From positions 18,686,045 through 18,750,044 of the forward strand of contig OX637404.1 in the NCBI GenBank assembly GCA_951799425.1: a DNA stretch of 64,000 nucleotides, written 5' to 3'. This DNA comes from Ilex aquifolium (lineage: Eukaryota > Streptophyta > Magnoliopsida > Aquifoliales > Aquifoliaceae). Under the pieces are notes generated by a model. The model ran no database searches. It was not told the origin of the DNA and saw nothing but the letters and a program-made list of their open reading frames with translations. Made by a program: the position numbers and the translations under genes. Numbering within the stretch: position 1 is the first letter of the stretch; each line of letters begins with the position of its first letter. This document shows, piece by piece, positions 32,753 to 43,260 of this stretch.

Positions 32753-34082
32753 TGTTGTCCGAATTTGGTATTGACAATTAACGTGCAAGTATACACGATC
32801 AACAAGTAATAAAGTGATAAGTAGAGTATCGTTCCCATGGAGAATTATTAATAATAAATTTCAAGTACTAACTTTATATCAATTCAATTTTATTTAAACA
32901 ATTGGAATTGAACTATGGAATGAATAATTTAAACTAAATCTAAACTTACTAATCAAAGATTGAATTTAATGGATAAGAGAAGTTAAGATTACAACTTCCC
33001 CTAATGCTTCGTATAAATCTTTCCACTCTCTTTCCAGTTAATTGATCAAATTGAATTGTTAACTGAGACTTCAAAAGTATTTATCAAACCTCTTCCGATA
33101 GTAAGATAAGCATATCTCTCCCAATTAAATTGCTATATTCCTATGCAAAATAAGTTGGAATAGATTCATTAAGTTCAAACTCTCATACACGTTACACACG
33201 GCATATAGGTATATTCCTATCCTATACACAAACCCAGCAATTCAATCCGAAGAAGAATTAACCAGACGCATGTCATCATATTCAGATCTAAACCTAGAAT
33301 TCATCTCCCAATTTCATCTAGGTTATCAAATTAATTTATGGCCAAACAATTATATATTAAACACAAAATATGACAAACAACTCATATATGATCAACAAGA
33401 ACTAGAAACGAGAGTAGATTAATTTAACTAGACATTAGGTTCCGTTGCAATCTTAATAACGATTTAGTTCATAATGTAATTGAAAAACATCCTTCTCAAA
33501 TTAAACAACATATTAGAAAATCAAGAAGTAAAAGTAAGGGAAAAGAATGAAAACTTAGTTGCAAGCTTCAATCCCTCTCTAGCCTTCAAGTCCGATTTTC
33601 TTCGTGTCGGTTTCTTCGATTCTTGTCTTCAATTTTTTATCAATTCTTGGTCTTCTTCTCTATGTCTTTTCAGCCCCCAAAGTCATTATATTTATATTCC
33701 CCTCAAACCCTAGCACATAAGAGGCATTAGAGTCCAATTTCGGGTCAAACAAGTCAGAAATCGCGTCCAACTTCTGTGGGGGTGCGCTGGGGCGCTGGGA
33801 CAGCGCTGGGAAGGCAGTGAATGGGCGCTGGGGTGCTGAAACAGCGCTGTTCTGTTTTAGCCTTCAGCTCCCTTTGTTGCCTAGCCTTAAAAAATCCAAC
33901 ATTTAAGCTCCAAATTGACCTTGTTTCCTTCCAAATGATCTTGTTTGATTCCAAATGATGATTCCTATCAAATCACATTAAAACACACAAAACAAATAAA
34001 AAGGAACATAAAATAATTGAAAACTTACAAATTCCTCAAGCCGAAAGTACTCAATTCGTAGGTATAAAACCGACTCATCAAA
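32753..34082 (-). repeat. 3' LTR of D
   Basis: 1330 bp; on the minus strand it starts TGATGAGTCGG and ends GGACAACA. It contains a TATAAATA box (complement of 33689-33696) preceded, in the direction of transcription, by GCGCTG-type words between 33850 and 33776. The polypurine tract AAGTTTGGGGGTATT (complement of 34083-34097) abuts it. Confidence 0.93.
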
Positions 34083-34510
34083 TACCCCCAAACTTAAATC
34101 TTAGCTTGTCCTCAAGCAAAATACTAAGAACACAAACTATAAACACTAACTCTGACAACTACTCAAACAATGGATTAATATGAATTTGAATAATGGCCCC
34201 AAAAAATTTACTACAAAAATTTATTCACGGGAAACTTCAAAACAATGCAAAGTCTATCAATTCAACATACTCCTTAATTTTACCTCCGCTCATGACCTTT
34301 TAAATACATGTGCATATTCGAACTGTTTAAACTAGCCATCACCCAGATAAATTTACGTAGTCAAGCACTCCATAAGAGATACTCAATATCAACTCTATAA
34401 ACTTACGTTTCACATCAACCTCTACTAATTAAGGCAAAACATATAACTAGAAGGTACAAAGATTTATTCAATTTTTTTTTCTTCTCTCTCTTTCTCTTTT
34501 TCATTCATTC

Positions 34511-34657
34511 AGTGAGTGCATTTTATGCTCCATCTCACTTCCTATTGAGCGAGTGCGTTTTACGCTCCATCTCGCATTTTCTTGAACGAGTGCGTTTTAC
34601 GCTCCATGTCGTTCTCAACATGTGTTTATGAGTGAGTGCGTTTTACGCTCCATCTCT
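34511..34657 (-). repeat. Four-copy GCGTTTTACGC tandem repeat of D
   Basis: Seen on the plus strand as four units of GAGTGCGTTTTACGCTCCAT with variable spacers (first unit decayed to GCATTTTATGC). It is the counterpart of 21165-21311 in E. The core GCG-TTTTA-CGC is self-complementary and its CpGs decay to TG/CA in weaker copies. Confidence 0.8.
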
Positions 34658-35150
34658 ACTCACCACATGCCCCTTTCTTGTTTCTTGTCTTCCTATTTTT
34701 CTTTTTTCATCTAACTCATGAAGGATCAAATCAAAATAATTTTTCAAAAACTCTCTCTTTTTTTTTTTCTTTATACACTAACCCATCATAATCAATATTT
34801 CCCCCAAACTTATATGAATACCTCAATTCGCTTTGACTGATGCTTAAATAAATTTTCTAGAGTTTCACTGATATCTCCCACAAGCACTAAGCCAAATAAA
34901 TTCTCTAAATGATAACTAACCAAACAGATAGATATGTGCTCATGCGTGAAAAGATCATAAACAGTGTAAAACCAACTAGTATGTCAAACTTCAAACTCAA
35001 CATGTTCCTCAATTTCCCTTGAATTAATAATTAATTCATTTCATCATTGGCCATGATCAAATTCAATCAACCCATTGCTCAAGTTGTACTAAAACATACA
35101 AAAATATGATATCTAAATGCAACCCTAATAATGCAAATGCAAACAAGAAA

Positions 35151-35190
35151 ACACCCCCAAACTTAAACTAAGCATTGTCCTCAATGTATA
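35151..35190 (-). promoter_or_regulatory. Internal polypurine-like block of D
   Basis: On the minus strand TACATTGAGGACAATG is followed by CTTAGTTTAAGTTTGGGGGTG. Same position and sequence as in E, about 1.07 kb before the 3' LTR. Confidence 0.6.
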
Positions 35191-35534
35191 GAGTAGAAAA
35201 AATTAAGACAGAGGACTTCCCTGAGACTTCGCGAGGTTGCATCATCGTCAGCGTCCTCGTCGTCCGCTGAGTCAGGAGAGTATTCGTTGAGAGTTGGGAT
35301 GTAAAGAATTGGGGTGTATGTATTTTGTTTTAGAAGTTTGACATTTTTGGGAGTGGTAGGAGTTGATTTGGATGGCTTGTTGTTCTTGTATGTGGAGTAG
35401 TTTTTTTTTTTTTTTTTTGTGTATGATGCTGAAATTCTGAGTTAGGAGCAGTGTGGAGTGTTTAGAAGGCTGAAATTTTGAGTTTGGAGAGGTGTAGAGT
35501 GTTTAAAAGGCTGACTTTTGAGTTTGGAGCTGTA

Positions 35535-35758
35535 TTTGAACAGCTGGGGCGCGCCTAGGCGCTGGAACAGTGCTGAAACAGCGCTTGGAGGGCAGCGGAG
35601 GCGCGCTGGAACAGCGCTGAAATTGCAGTTTGGGCGCGCTGGGGCGCTGGAACAGCGCTGAAACAGCGCTGGGAAGGCAGAATTTGAGCGCTGGGGCGCT
35701 GGAACAGCGCTGGGAAGGCAGAATTTGAGCGCTGGAGCGTTGAAACAGCGCTGGTTTC
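35535..35758 (-). repeat. CAGCGCTG word array after integrase in D
   Basis: A dense run of CAGCGCTG, GGGGCGCTGG and GCGCGC words, the same vocabulary as the D LTR promoter, with internally repeated blocks (GGCGCTGGAACAGCGCTG and GGGAAGGCAGAATTTGAGCG each occur more than once). It lies 200 bp past the integrase stop. An 86-codon Ser/Pro/Ala-rich open frame across it is best read as a by-product. E lacks this array. Confidence 0.7.
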
Positions 35759-35895
35759 TTCATCTTCTCAACCCTTGTTCAATTTGTGGTACCTACAAAC
35801 GATGGGCACAAATATTAAAATGCACTAATCATCTCAAAACAATATTTCTAAAAAAAAAACTAAATTAAAATAAAATGAAATAAAACTTAGAGACT

Positions 35896-35930
35896 AAAAT
35901 TTGGGTTGCCTCCCAATTAGCGCTTGTTTT
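35896..35930 (-). promoter_or_regulatory. Conserved post-integrase hairpin motif (D copy)
   Basis: On the minus strand AAACAAGCGCTAATTGGGAG, then GCAACCCAAATTTTAG: a TTGGG/CCCAA stem with a six-base loop, 30 bases after the pol stop. Complete in D, one mismatch in E. Confidence 0.6.
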
Positions 35931-35959
35931 ATAGTCATCAGCCTGACTACTCCCTGTTT

Positions 35960-36922
35960 TTATTCTGGATTGGCGAGAGTGATTGAAGTCTTTTGGCGAC
36001 CAATGTCGCCACCCCAATAGTGCTTCAACCTTTGCCCGTTCACTTTAAAATTTCTCTTGGAGTGGGAATCTTCAACTTCAATTGCTCCATGCGGGAACAC
36101 TTTAGTAACAATAAATGGCCCTGACCACCTTGATTTGAGTTTACCCGGGAAGAGTTTTAACCGCGAATTGAAGAGGAGTACAGCTTGTCCCGGCTCAAAT
36201 TTTCGCTCAATGATTTTCTTATCATGCCACTTTTTTATCTTCTCTTTATAGAGCTTGGTGTTTTCGTATGCTTGGAGACGGAACTCATCCATCTCATTCA
36301 ACTGCAAGAGAAGCTTCTCACCCGCTGCATGCAAGTCAAAGTTAAGTTTCCGAATAGCCCAATATACACTATGCTCCAATTCCACCGGTAGATGACAAGC
36401 TTTTCCATACACGAGCCGATATGGAGACATTCCAATTGGCGTTTTGTACGCTGTTCGATAGGCCCACAAGGCATCATCTAGCTTCTTCGACCAGTCCTTT
36501 CGGGTTGGATTAACAATTTTCTCCAGAATCCGCTTTACTTCTCTATTCGAAACTTCAACTTGACCACTGGTCTGGGGGTGATAAGCTGTGACAATCTTAT
36601 GGGTGACTCCATATTTAGCAAGAAGGGCTGCAAAATATTTATTACAAAAATGCATACCTTCATCGCTAATGATTGCTCTCGGTGTACCAAACCTCGTGAA
36701 GATGTTTTTCCGGAGGAAATTTAACACCACCTTTGCATAATTGGTAGGCAACGCAGCTGCTTCAACCCACTTCGAGACATAATCCACTGCAACTAATATG
36801 TAAAGATTATTATAAGATGATGGAAATGGGTCCATGAAGTCTATTCCCCAGACATCAAAGATCTCAACCTCCAAAATACTGTTTAAGGGCATTTCATGTC
36901 GCTTTGAAATATTCCCAGTCCG
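35960..36922 (-). pseudogene. Integrase of D, separated from pol by one stop
   Basis: In frame with the upstream pol; only a TAA at 36920-36922 separates them, directly after the CDRC of the zinc domain. Downstream, from the Met at 36892, the catalytic triad is intact: D18 (GIDFMDP), D77 (IISDEG) and E113 (SGQVEVSN), with 35 residues between the last two. A C-terminal [15 protein letters not shown] and [12 protein letters not shown] follow. No chromodomain. A C-to-T change can account for the stop. Confidence 0.9.
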
Positions 36923-39900
36923 TTAACATCTGTCGCACTTTAATGCGAAAAAATGGACATCCTTAAAGAGAGTTGGCCAATACAAACCTGATTGAAGGAC
37001 TTTTGCTGCTGTTCTCTCTCCCCCATAATGTCCTCCATAATCTGATGAGTGACAATGTTGTAAGATTCCTTCAATCTCCTCCCTGGGTACACATCTTCTT
37101 AACATTTGATCTGCACATTGTTTGAATAGGAATGGCTCATCCCAAATGTAATGCTTCACCTCGTGCAAGAACTTCTTCCTTAGTTGGTAGCTCAAGTCAA
37201 GAGGAAACACATGACTCACTATATAGTTCACATAGTCTGCATACCATGGTGCTTCCCCTTCAACACAAAAGAGTTGCTCATCCGGAAAGGATTCATTTAT
37301 CATTACTCCCCCACTCTCTTGTTGTACGGTATTCTCGAGCCTGGAGAGATGATCCGCCACTTGATTCTCTGTCCCCTTTCTGTCCCGAATCTCTAGATCA
37401 AACTCTTGAAGCAAAAGGACCCATCGAATCAAGCGTGGCTTGGCGTCCTTCTTCGAAATTAAATACTTGATGGCAGAATGATCTGTGAACACTATCACCT
37501 TTGTACCAATGAGATAAGATCGGAATTTGTCAAAAGCAAAAACAACTGCTAATAATTCTTTCTCAGTGGTTGTGTAGTTGAGCTGTGCATCCGATAATGT
37601 CTTGCTAGCATAATAGATAGCATGAAACATCTTTTCTTTCCTTTGACCTAAAACTGCGCCAACTGCAAAGTCGCTAGCATCACACATCAACTCAAATGGC
37701 AAATCCCAATTTGGTGCAACTATCACAGGGGCAGTTATGAGCTTATTTTTCAACACCTCGAAGGCCTCTAGGCAAGCCTTATCAAACTTAAAGGACACAT
37801 CTTTCTCTAAAAGGTTACACAGAGGCTTTGTGATCTTGGAAAAATCCTTTATGAATCGCCTATAAAATCCTGCATGGCCCAAGAAACTACGAATTCCCTT
37901 GACTGATGTTGGTAGTGGAAGTTTCTCAATAGTCTCTATTTTTGCCCTATCCACCTCTATGCCATTAGCAGAAACTTTGTGCCCCAAAATAATGCCTTCT
38001 TGAACCATGAAGTGACATTTTTCCCAGTTTAACACCAAGTTTGTTTCCACACATCTTTTCAACACCAGCGTTAAGTTCTCTAAACATAGGTCAAAGCTAT
38101 CTCCAAATACCGAAAAATCATCCATAAATACCTCAAGATTTTGCTCGACCATGTCGGAGAATATTGCCATCATGCATCGTTGAAACGTTGCAGGTGCGTT
38201 GCATAATCCAAACGGCATCCTCCGGAATGCAAAGGTTCCATAGGGGCAGGTAAATGTAGTCTTCTCCTGATCCTCAGGTGTTATTGCAATCTGATTATAG
38301 CCGGAATAACCATCCAATAGACAATAAAATACATGCTCAGCCAATCTGTCAAGCATCTGATCAATGAATGGTAGAGGGAAGTGATCTTTTCGAGTTGCCT
38401 TGTTGAGTTTACGATAATCCATACATACTCTCCACCCAGTCACTGTTATTGTTGGGATTAACTCATTGTTCTCATTGGACACTACCGTCATGCCTCCTTT
38501 CTTCGGAACACACTGAACTGGACTAACCCATGAATTGTCTGAGATAGGGTATACGATTCCAGCATCCAACCACTTGATGATTTCTTTCTTGACTACCTCC
38601 TTCATGATAGGGTTTAGTCGGCATTGTTGCTCAATCATGGGCTTCGCATCATCTTCAAGCAGAATTTTATGCATACAAATTGAGGGACTAATGCCCTTAA
38701 TATCTGCAATAGACCATCCTAAAGCCGTTTTGTACTCACGAAGGACTCGTAACAGCTTACTTTCCTGAAATTCATCAAGTGAAGCAGAAACAATAACAGG
38801 TAAAGTTAAAGAGTCACCCAAATACGCATACAGTAGATGATTTGGAAGAGGTTTAAGCTCCAATATAGGTGGTTCTTCCAAAGATGACTTTGCATGAGTA
38901 GAGCTTCCTGAGTGATCCAAAGTCTCAAACTGTTGTCTAAACTTGATGACCCGTGGGGATGCATTCAACCACTGTACATACTCTAAAGGAGCCGGGTAGT
39001 CCGCAGCAGTGGGACTAACCAGTGATGTCTCAAGGGGATCTGAAAGACAACTTTCTACAAATATCTCATTTACTGCATCTTCCATCAAATCAACCCGAAA
39101 ACATTCTTCTTCTTCCTCCGGGAATTTCATAGCTGAAAATACATTAAATGTCACCTCTTGATCTTGAACTCGCATAGTTAGCTCACCTTTTTGTACATCG
39201 ATAAGTGTTCTCCCCGTCGCTAAGAATGGTCGCCCAAGAATTATAGGTACTTCCCTATCTTCCTCACAATCCAAAACTATGAAATCAACTGGAAAAATGA
39301 ACTTATCCACTTTAACTAGCACATCTTCTACTATGCCCCTTGGATAAGTGAGTGATCTGTCCGCTAATTGCAATGTAACATTGATAGGCTTTGCTTCATT
39401 CAAACCCAATTGCTGATAAATTGAGAGCGGTATTAAGTTAATACTAGCTCCCAAATCACACAATGCTTTCCCGAAGAACTGGCTGCCTATTGTGCATGGA
39501 ATTGTAAAGCTACCCGGATCTTTGAGCTTTGGTGGTAGCTTCTTTTGGAGGATAGCACTGCACTCCTCAGTGAGTGCCACTGTCTCAAAATCACCTAGTT
39601 TTCTCTTCCTTGACAAAATTTCCTTCATAAATTTCACATAACTAGGCATCTGCTCCAATGCATCTGCAAAAGGGATATTAATTTGAAGCTTCTTGAATAC
39701 TTCCAAAAATTTTGAGAACTGCTTATCTAATTTCTTTTTCTGCTGGCGTTGTGGAAACGGTACGGGAGGCACAATAAGACTCTGCTTGCCTTCATCAGAA
39801 TTTACCACTAACTCTTCTTCATTCCTTGCATGTTCCACATTCTTGCTATCTTTATTCTCATCCCTATTATCATCTCCAAGTGATTGTTTTGGAATTCCAC

Positions 39901-40450
39901 TAGCAACTTCAGATAGCTCTTTTCCACTTCGTAATGAAATAGCCTTGCAGTGCTCCTTCCCTTCTCTCTTAGGATTGATTTCTGTATCACTAGGTAAAGT
40001 TCCTAGAGGTCGGTTGTTAATGGCATTAGCAAGCTGACCCATTTGATTTTCCAGGTTTCGAATTGATACATCCTGACTGTTCATCTTGGTCTCACTCTGT
40101 GCTATAAACTTGGAAAGCAAATCCTCCAAATTTGACTTCTTTTCCTGCTGTGGTGGAGCTTGATTTTGAAAGCTTGGTGGGTATGATTGTCTTGAAGCAG
40201 AGGATTGGGCTTGATTATTGTTCCAAGAAAAACCCGGATGATTCCTCCAACCAGGGTTATAATTGTTGGAATTGTTACTATATTGTTGCTTGTTGTGGTT
40301 ACCAATGTATTGGATCGACTCTGGATTAATCGCACATTGATCGCTCGGATGGTTCCCTGCACACAATTCACAAACAACTGCCACACTCTGAATAGGTTGC
40401 ACTGCTAGAGCATCAATCTTCTTTGACAACGTAGCAAATTGTGCGGCCAA
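36923..40450 (-). CDS. D Gag C-terminus, protease, RT, RNase H (1175 aa)
   Basis: Uninterrupted frame. Zinc knuckle C27, C30, H34, C39; Asn/Gln/Pro-rich Gag tail; protease D332-L-G-A; reverse transcriptase with CMDYRKLNKATRKDHFPLP and FMDD at 775-778; RNase H with D924 in MCDASDF and TEKELLAVVFAFDKF; then the integrase zinc domain, ending exactly at its last Cys (CDRC). Gypsy order with FMDDFSV and an Asp primer site point to Athila. The Met at 40450 is simply the first after a frame change; the real Gag start is near 41153. As it stands it lacks the N-terminal Gag and integrase core. Confidence 0.92.
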   Translation of the reverse strand: MAAQFATLSKKIDALAVQPIQSVAVVCELCAGNHPSDQCAINPESIQYIGNHNKQQYSNNSNNYNPGWRNHPGFSWNNNQAQSSASRQSYPPSFQNQAPPQQEKKSNLEDLLSKFIAQSETKMNSQDVSIRNLENQMGQLANAINNRPLGTLPSDTEINPKREGKEHCKAISLRSGKELSEVASGIPKQSLGDDNRDENKDSKNVEHARNEEELVVNSDEGKQSLIVPPVPFPQRQQKKKLDKQFSKFLEVFKKLQINIPFADALEQMPSYVKFMKEILSRKRKLGDFETVALTEECSAILQKKLPPKLKDPGSFTIPCTIGSQFFGKALCDLGASINLIPLSIYQQLGLNEAKPINVTLQLADRSLTYPRGIVEDVLVKVDKFIFPVDFIVLDCEEDREVPIILGRPFLATGRTLIDVQKGELTMRVQDQEVTFNVFSAMKFPEEEEECFRVDLMEDAVNEIFVESCLSDPLETSLVSPTAADYPAPLEYVQWLNASPRVIKFRQQFETLDHSGSSTHAKSSLEEPPILELKPLPNHLLYAYLGDSLTLPVIVSASLDEFQESKLLRVLREYKTALGWSIADIKGISPSICMHKILLEDDAKPMIEQQCRLNPIMKEVVKKEIIKWLDAGIVYPISDNSWVSPVQCVPKKGGMTVVSNENNELIPTITVTGWRVCMDYRKLNKATRKDHFPLPFIDQMLDRLAEHVFYCLLDGYSGYNQIAITPEDQEKTTFTCPYGTFAFRRMPFGLCNAPATFQRCMMAIFSDMVEQNLEVFMDDFSVFGDSFDLCLENLTLVLKRCVETNLVLNWEKCHFMVQEGIILGHKVSANGIEVDRAKIETIEKLPLPTSVKGIRSFLGHAGFYRRFIKDFSKITKPLCNLLEKDVSFKFDKACLEAFEVLKNKLITAPVIVAPNWDLPFELMCDASDFAVGAVLGQRKEKMFHAIYYASKTLSDAQLNYTTTEKELLAVVFAFDKFRSYLIGTKVIVFTDHSAIKYLISKKDAKPRLIRWVLLLQEFDLEIRDRKGTENQVADHLSRLENTVQQESGGVMINESFPDEQLFCVEGEAPWYADYVNYIVSHVFPLDLSYQLRKKFLHEVKHYIWDEPFLFKQCADQMLRRCVPREEIEGILQHCHSSDYGGHYGGERTAAKVLQSGLYWPTLFKDVHFFALKCDRC

Positions 40451-41191
40451 TGTAGTAATGCATCAACTTCATAAATCCCTGCTACCTTTGGCTGATTAAT
40501 CCTTGTAGAAGGCCACTGATAATTATTGGCAGCCATTGTCTCCAATAACTCGTATACTTCATCGAAAATTTTCCCCATTAATGCCCCTCCTGCAGCTGCA
40601 TCGATACTGGTTCGGGTAGCACTAAACAACCCATTGTAGAACGTTTGAACTTGCAACCAATTAGGAATACCATGGTGAGGGCATTTTCAGAGTCTTTGAA
40701 TCGCTCCCAAGTTTCATAGAGAGTCTCAGAATCATGTTGTACGAATGAAGTGATGTCATTTCTCATCCTTGCAGTTTTAGCTGGTGGAAAGAATTTAGCT
40801 AAGAATTTTTGAGCTAAATCTGACCACGTAGTAATAGAACCCGACGGCAATGAATGCAACCAACTCTTCGCCTTATCACGAAGTGAGAAAGGGAAAAGTC
40901 GGAGTCTAATCGCATCTTCAGAAACCCCATTATATCTAAATGTGTCGCATATCTCCAGAAAACTCACCAAATGATCGTTTGGGTCATCGTTAGCAAACCC
41001 CCAAACTGCACTGAATTCTGAATCATTTGAATGGTACCCGGCTTGATCTCAAAATTGTTTGCTTGAATTGCGGGCCTTCGAATGCTCGATTGTATTTCAG
41101 TAACAAGAGGCATAACATAATCCCTTAACGATTTCTGTTCTTCTTCAGCCATAGCTTCTTGGTTGTTTTCTTCTTGACATTGTTTTCGCAA
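40405..41191 (-). pseudogene. N-terminal Gag of D
   Basis: Three overlapping minus-strand frames (41191-40964, 40970-40578, 40656-40405) together cover a Gag collinear with E: EEEQKSLRDYVMPLV, SFLEICDTFRYNG, LFPFSLRDKAKSWLHSLP, WERFKD, then FYNGLFSATRTSIDAAA. Small indels near 40967, 40690 and 40455 separate them, one of them in the FKDLLRKC region. The likely start is the ATG that gives MAEEEQ, after the upstream MRKQCQ leader. Confidence 0.85.
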
Positions 41192-41388
41192 GTTTCAGAG
41201 TCTTCTTTCGATTTCTGGGTCGTACGGCACTAGCTCCTGACCTGTAAATCGTGTTTGCATACAAAATTCAAGAGTACCAACTAAAATAATTAAAGCAGAA
41301 AATTAAAACAATTAAAACAGAAAATTAAATAAGTTTAAACTAAGATCAAACTGATTGAAATTAATATTGAAATAATTACTAGAATAAT

Positions 41389-41406
41389 TCCCCGGCAACG
41401 GCGCCA
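41389..41406 (-). promoter_or_regulatory. Primer-binding site of D, Asp tRNA
   Basis: Minus strand TGGCGCCGTTGCCGGGGA, just inside the 5' LTR. Confidence 0.92.
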
Positions 41407-41412
41407 AAAACT

Positions 41413-42744
41413 TGGTGTCCGAATTTGGTATTGACAATTAACGTGCAAGTATACACGATCAACAAGTAATAAAGTGATAAGTAGAATATTGTTCCCACGG
41501 AGAATTATTAATAATAAATTTCAAGTACTAACTTTATATTAATTCAATTTTATTTAAACAATTGGAATTGAACTATGGAATGAATAATTTAAACTAAATC
41601 TAAACTTACTAATCAAAGATTGAATTTAATGGATAAGAGAAGTTAAGATTACAACTTCCCCTAATGTTTCGTATAAATCTTTCCACTCTCTTTCCAGTTA
41701 ATTGATTAAATTGAATTGTTAACTGAGACTTCAAAAGTATTTATCAAACCTCTTCCGATAGTAAAGATAAGCATATCTCTCCCAATTAAATTGCTATATT
41801 CCTATGCAAAATAAGTTGGAATAGATTCATTAAGTTCAAACTCTCATACACGTTACACACGACATATAGGTATATTCCTATCCTATACACAAACCCAGCA
41901 ATTCAATCCGAAGAAGAATTAACCAGACGCATGTCATCATATTCAGATCTAAACCTAGAATTCATCTCCCAATTTCATCTAGGTTATCAAATTAATTGAT
42001 GGCCAAACAATTATATATTAAATACAAAATATGACAAACAACTCATATATGATCAACAAGAACTAGAAACGAGAGTAGATTAATTTAACTAAACATTAGG
42101 TTCCGTTGCAATCTTAATAACGATTTAGTTCATAATGTAATTGAAAAACATCCTTCTCAAATTAAACAACATATTAGAAAATCAAGAAGTAAAAGTAAGG
42201 GAAAAGAATGAAAACTTAGTTGCAAGCTTCAATCCCTCTCTAGCCTTCAAGTCCAATTTTCTTCGTGTCGGTTTCTTCGATTCTTGTCTTCAATTTTCTA
42301 TCAATTCTTGGTCTTCTTCTCTATGTCTTTTCAGCCCCCAAAGTCATTATATTTATATTCCCCTCAAACCCTAGCACATAAGAGGCATTAGAGTCCAATT
42401 TCGGGGCAAACAAGTCAGAAATCGCGTCCAACTTCCGTGGGGGCGCGCTGGGACAGCGCCGGAACAGCGCTGGGAAGGCAGTGAATGGGTGCTAGGGCGC
42501 TGAAACAGAGCTGTTCTGTTTTAGCCTTCAGCTCCCTTTGTTGCCTAGCCTTCAAAAATCCAACATTTAAGCTCCAAATTGACCTTGTTTCCTTCCAAAT
42601 GATCTTGTTTGATTCCAAATGATGATTCCTATCAAATAACATTAAAAAATACAAAACAAATAAAAAGGAACATAAAATAATTGAAAACTTGCAAATTCCT
42701 CAAGCCGAAAGTACTCAATTCGTAGGTATAAAACCGACTCATCA
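41413..42744 (-). repeat. 5' LTR of D
   Basis: 1332-bp copy of 32753-34082. Its inner end has GGACACCA where the 3' LTR has GGACAACA. It contains the same GCGCTG words and TATA. Confidence 0.93.
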
Positions 42745-42749
42745 CTTCA

Positions 42750-43260
42750 ATTAAAGAATGGAAATTGAACATTAATGTCATGATTGGATGTCTTGTAGAA
42801 ACATTTGCTTGTTTGTAGACGGGTTAAGTCTCGACACAGACAATTCTTGTAAACTTCTAGAAAGACATCAGAATCATGTTCTTAATTCTCATAATCTACA
42901 TTTATCTTCCGATTAACCTGCTGTTGACACGGGGGGTTAATTTAGTTATCAAGCACAAGTATAATAAACTGGATAATTAACTACATGTCCAGATCCTTGA
43001 ACTAAAGAGTGACTCTTTTACATTAGAGTTTATCTCATATTTTGTTTAGAAAATTCTCTTGGAAAGAATCTTATATTCTGTCCAGGAAATCTCATACATC
43101 ACACAGCTTCAAATCTCAAGGGTTATAATCACTAGGTCTCCACCACTGCTTATCTCAAAACACCAACAAGAGTTCTCTATGGATTCGACTCCGGACTCAA
43201 ACTGGATTATTACTACAATTTGACCGCTACACTTGGGTGTACACATTTCGGATCAAGTCA
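42750..43260 (+). repeat. 3' LTR of C, right part
   Basis: Homologous to about 13833-14343. It continues the C 3' LTR after D and its second target copy, ends GGATCAAGTCA and is followed by the C target copy TCTTC. Confidence 0.92.

Larger units (their letters stand above)
32753..42744 (-). mobile_element. Athila-like gypsy element D (minus) inside C 3' LTR
   Basis: A 9992-bp element, LTRs 32753-34082 (3') and 41413-42744 (5'), perfect target duplication CTTCA, Asp-tRNA primer site, and a long pol frame. The LTRs differ by only a small number of mostly transitional changes, so D is the youngest part of the nest. Main defects are a few frame changes in gag and one stop in integrase. Same family as E, opposite orientation. 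Confidence 0.95.
12500..43260 (+). mobile_element. Athila-like gypsy element C, split by E and D
   Basis: The 5' LTR is 12500-14343 and the 3' LTR is 31414-32752 plus 42750-43260. TSD TCTTC lies at 12495-12499 and 43261-43265. An Asp-tRNA primer site follows the 5' LTR. Gag, PR, RT, RNase H and integrase are in gypsy order, followed by a long 3' region with a third ORF. Without E and D the element is about 14 kb, in keeping with Athila-type elements. It carries many nonsense changes. E sits between gag and PR; D sits in the 3' LTR. Confidence 0.93.

Noticed and set aside
33480-33713. 77-codon frame in D and C-nest LTRs (also 42141) as a conserved peptide
   Set aside because: Present because both are LTRs of D; it runs antisense to the LTR promoter and the related E LTR frames point the other way with changed sequence.
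35503-35763. 86-codon Ser/Pro/Ala-rich repeat protein
   Set aside because: It is the translation of the GCGCTG word array in D; E lacks it and no start context or domain supports it.
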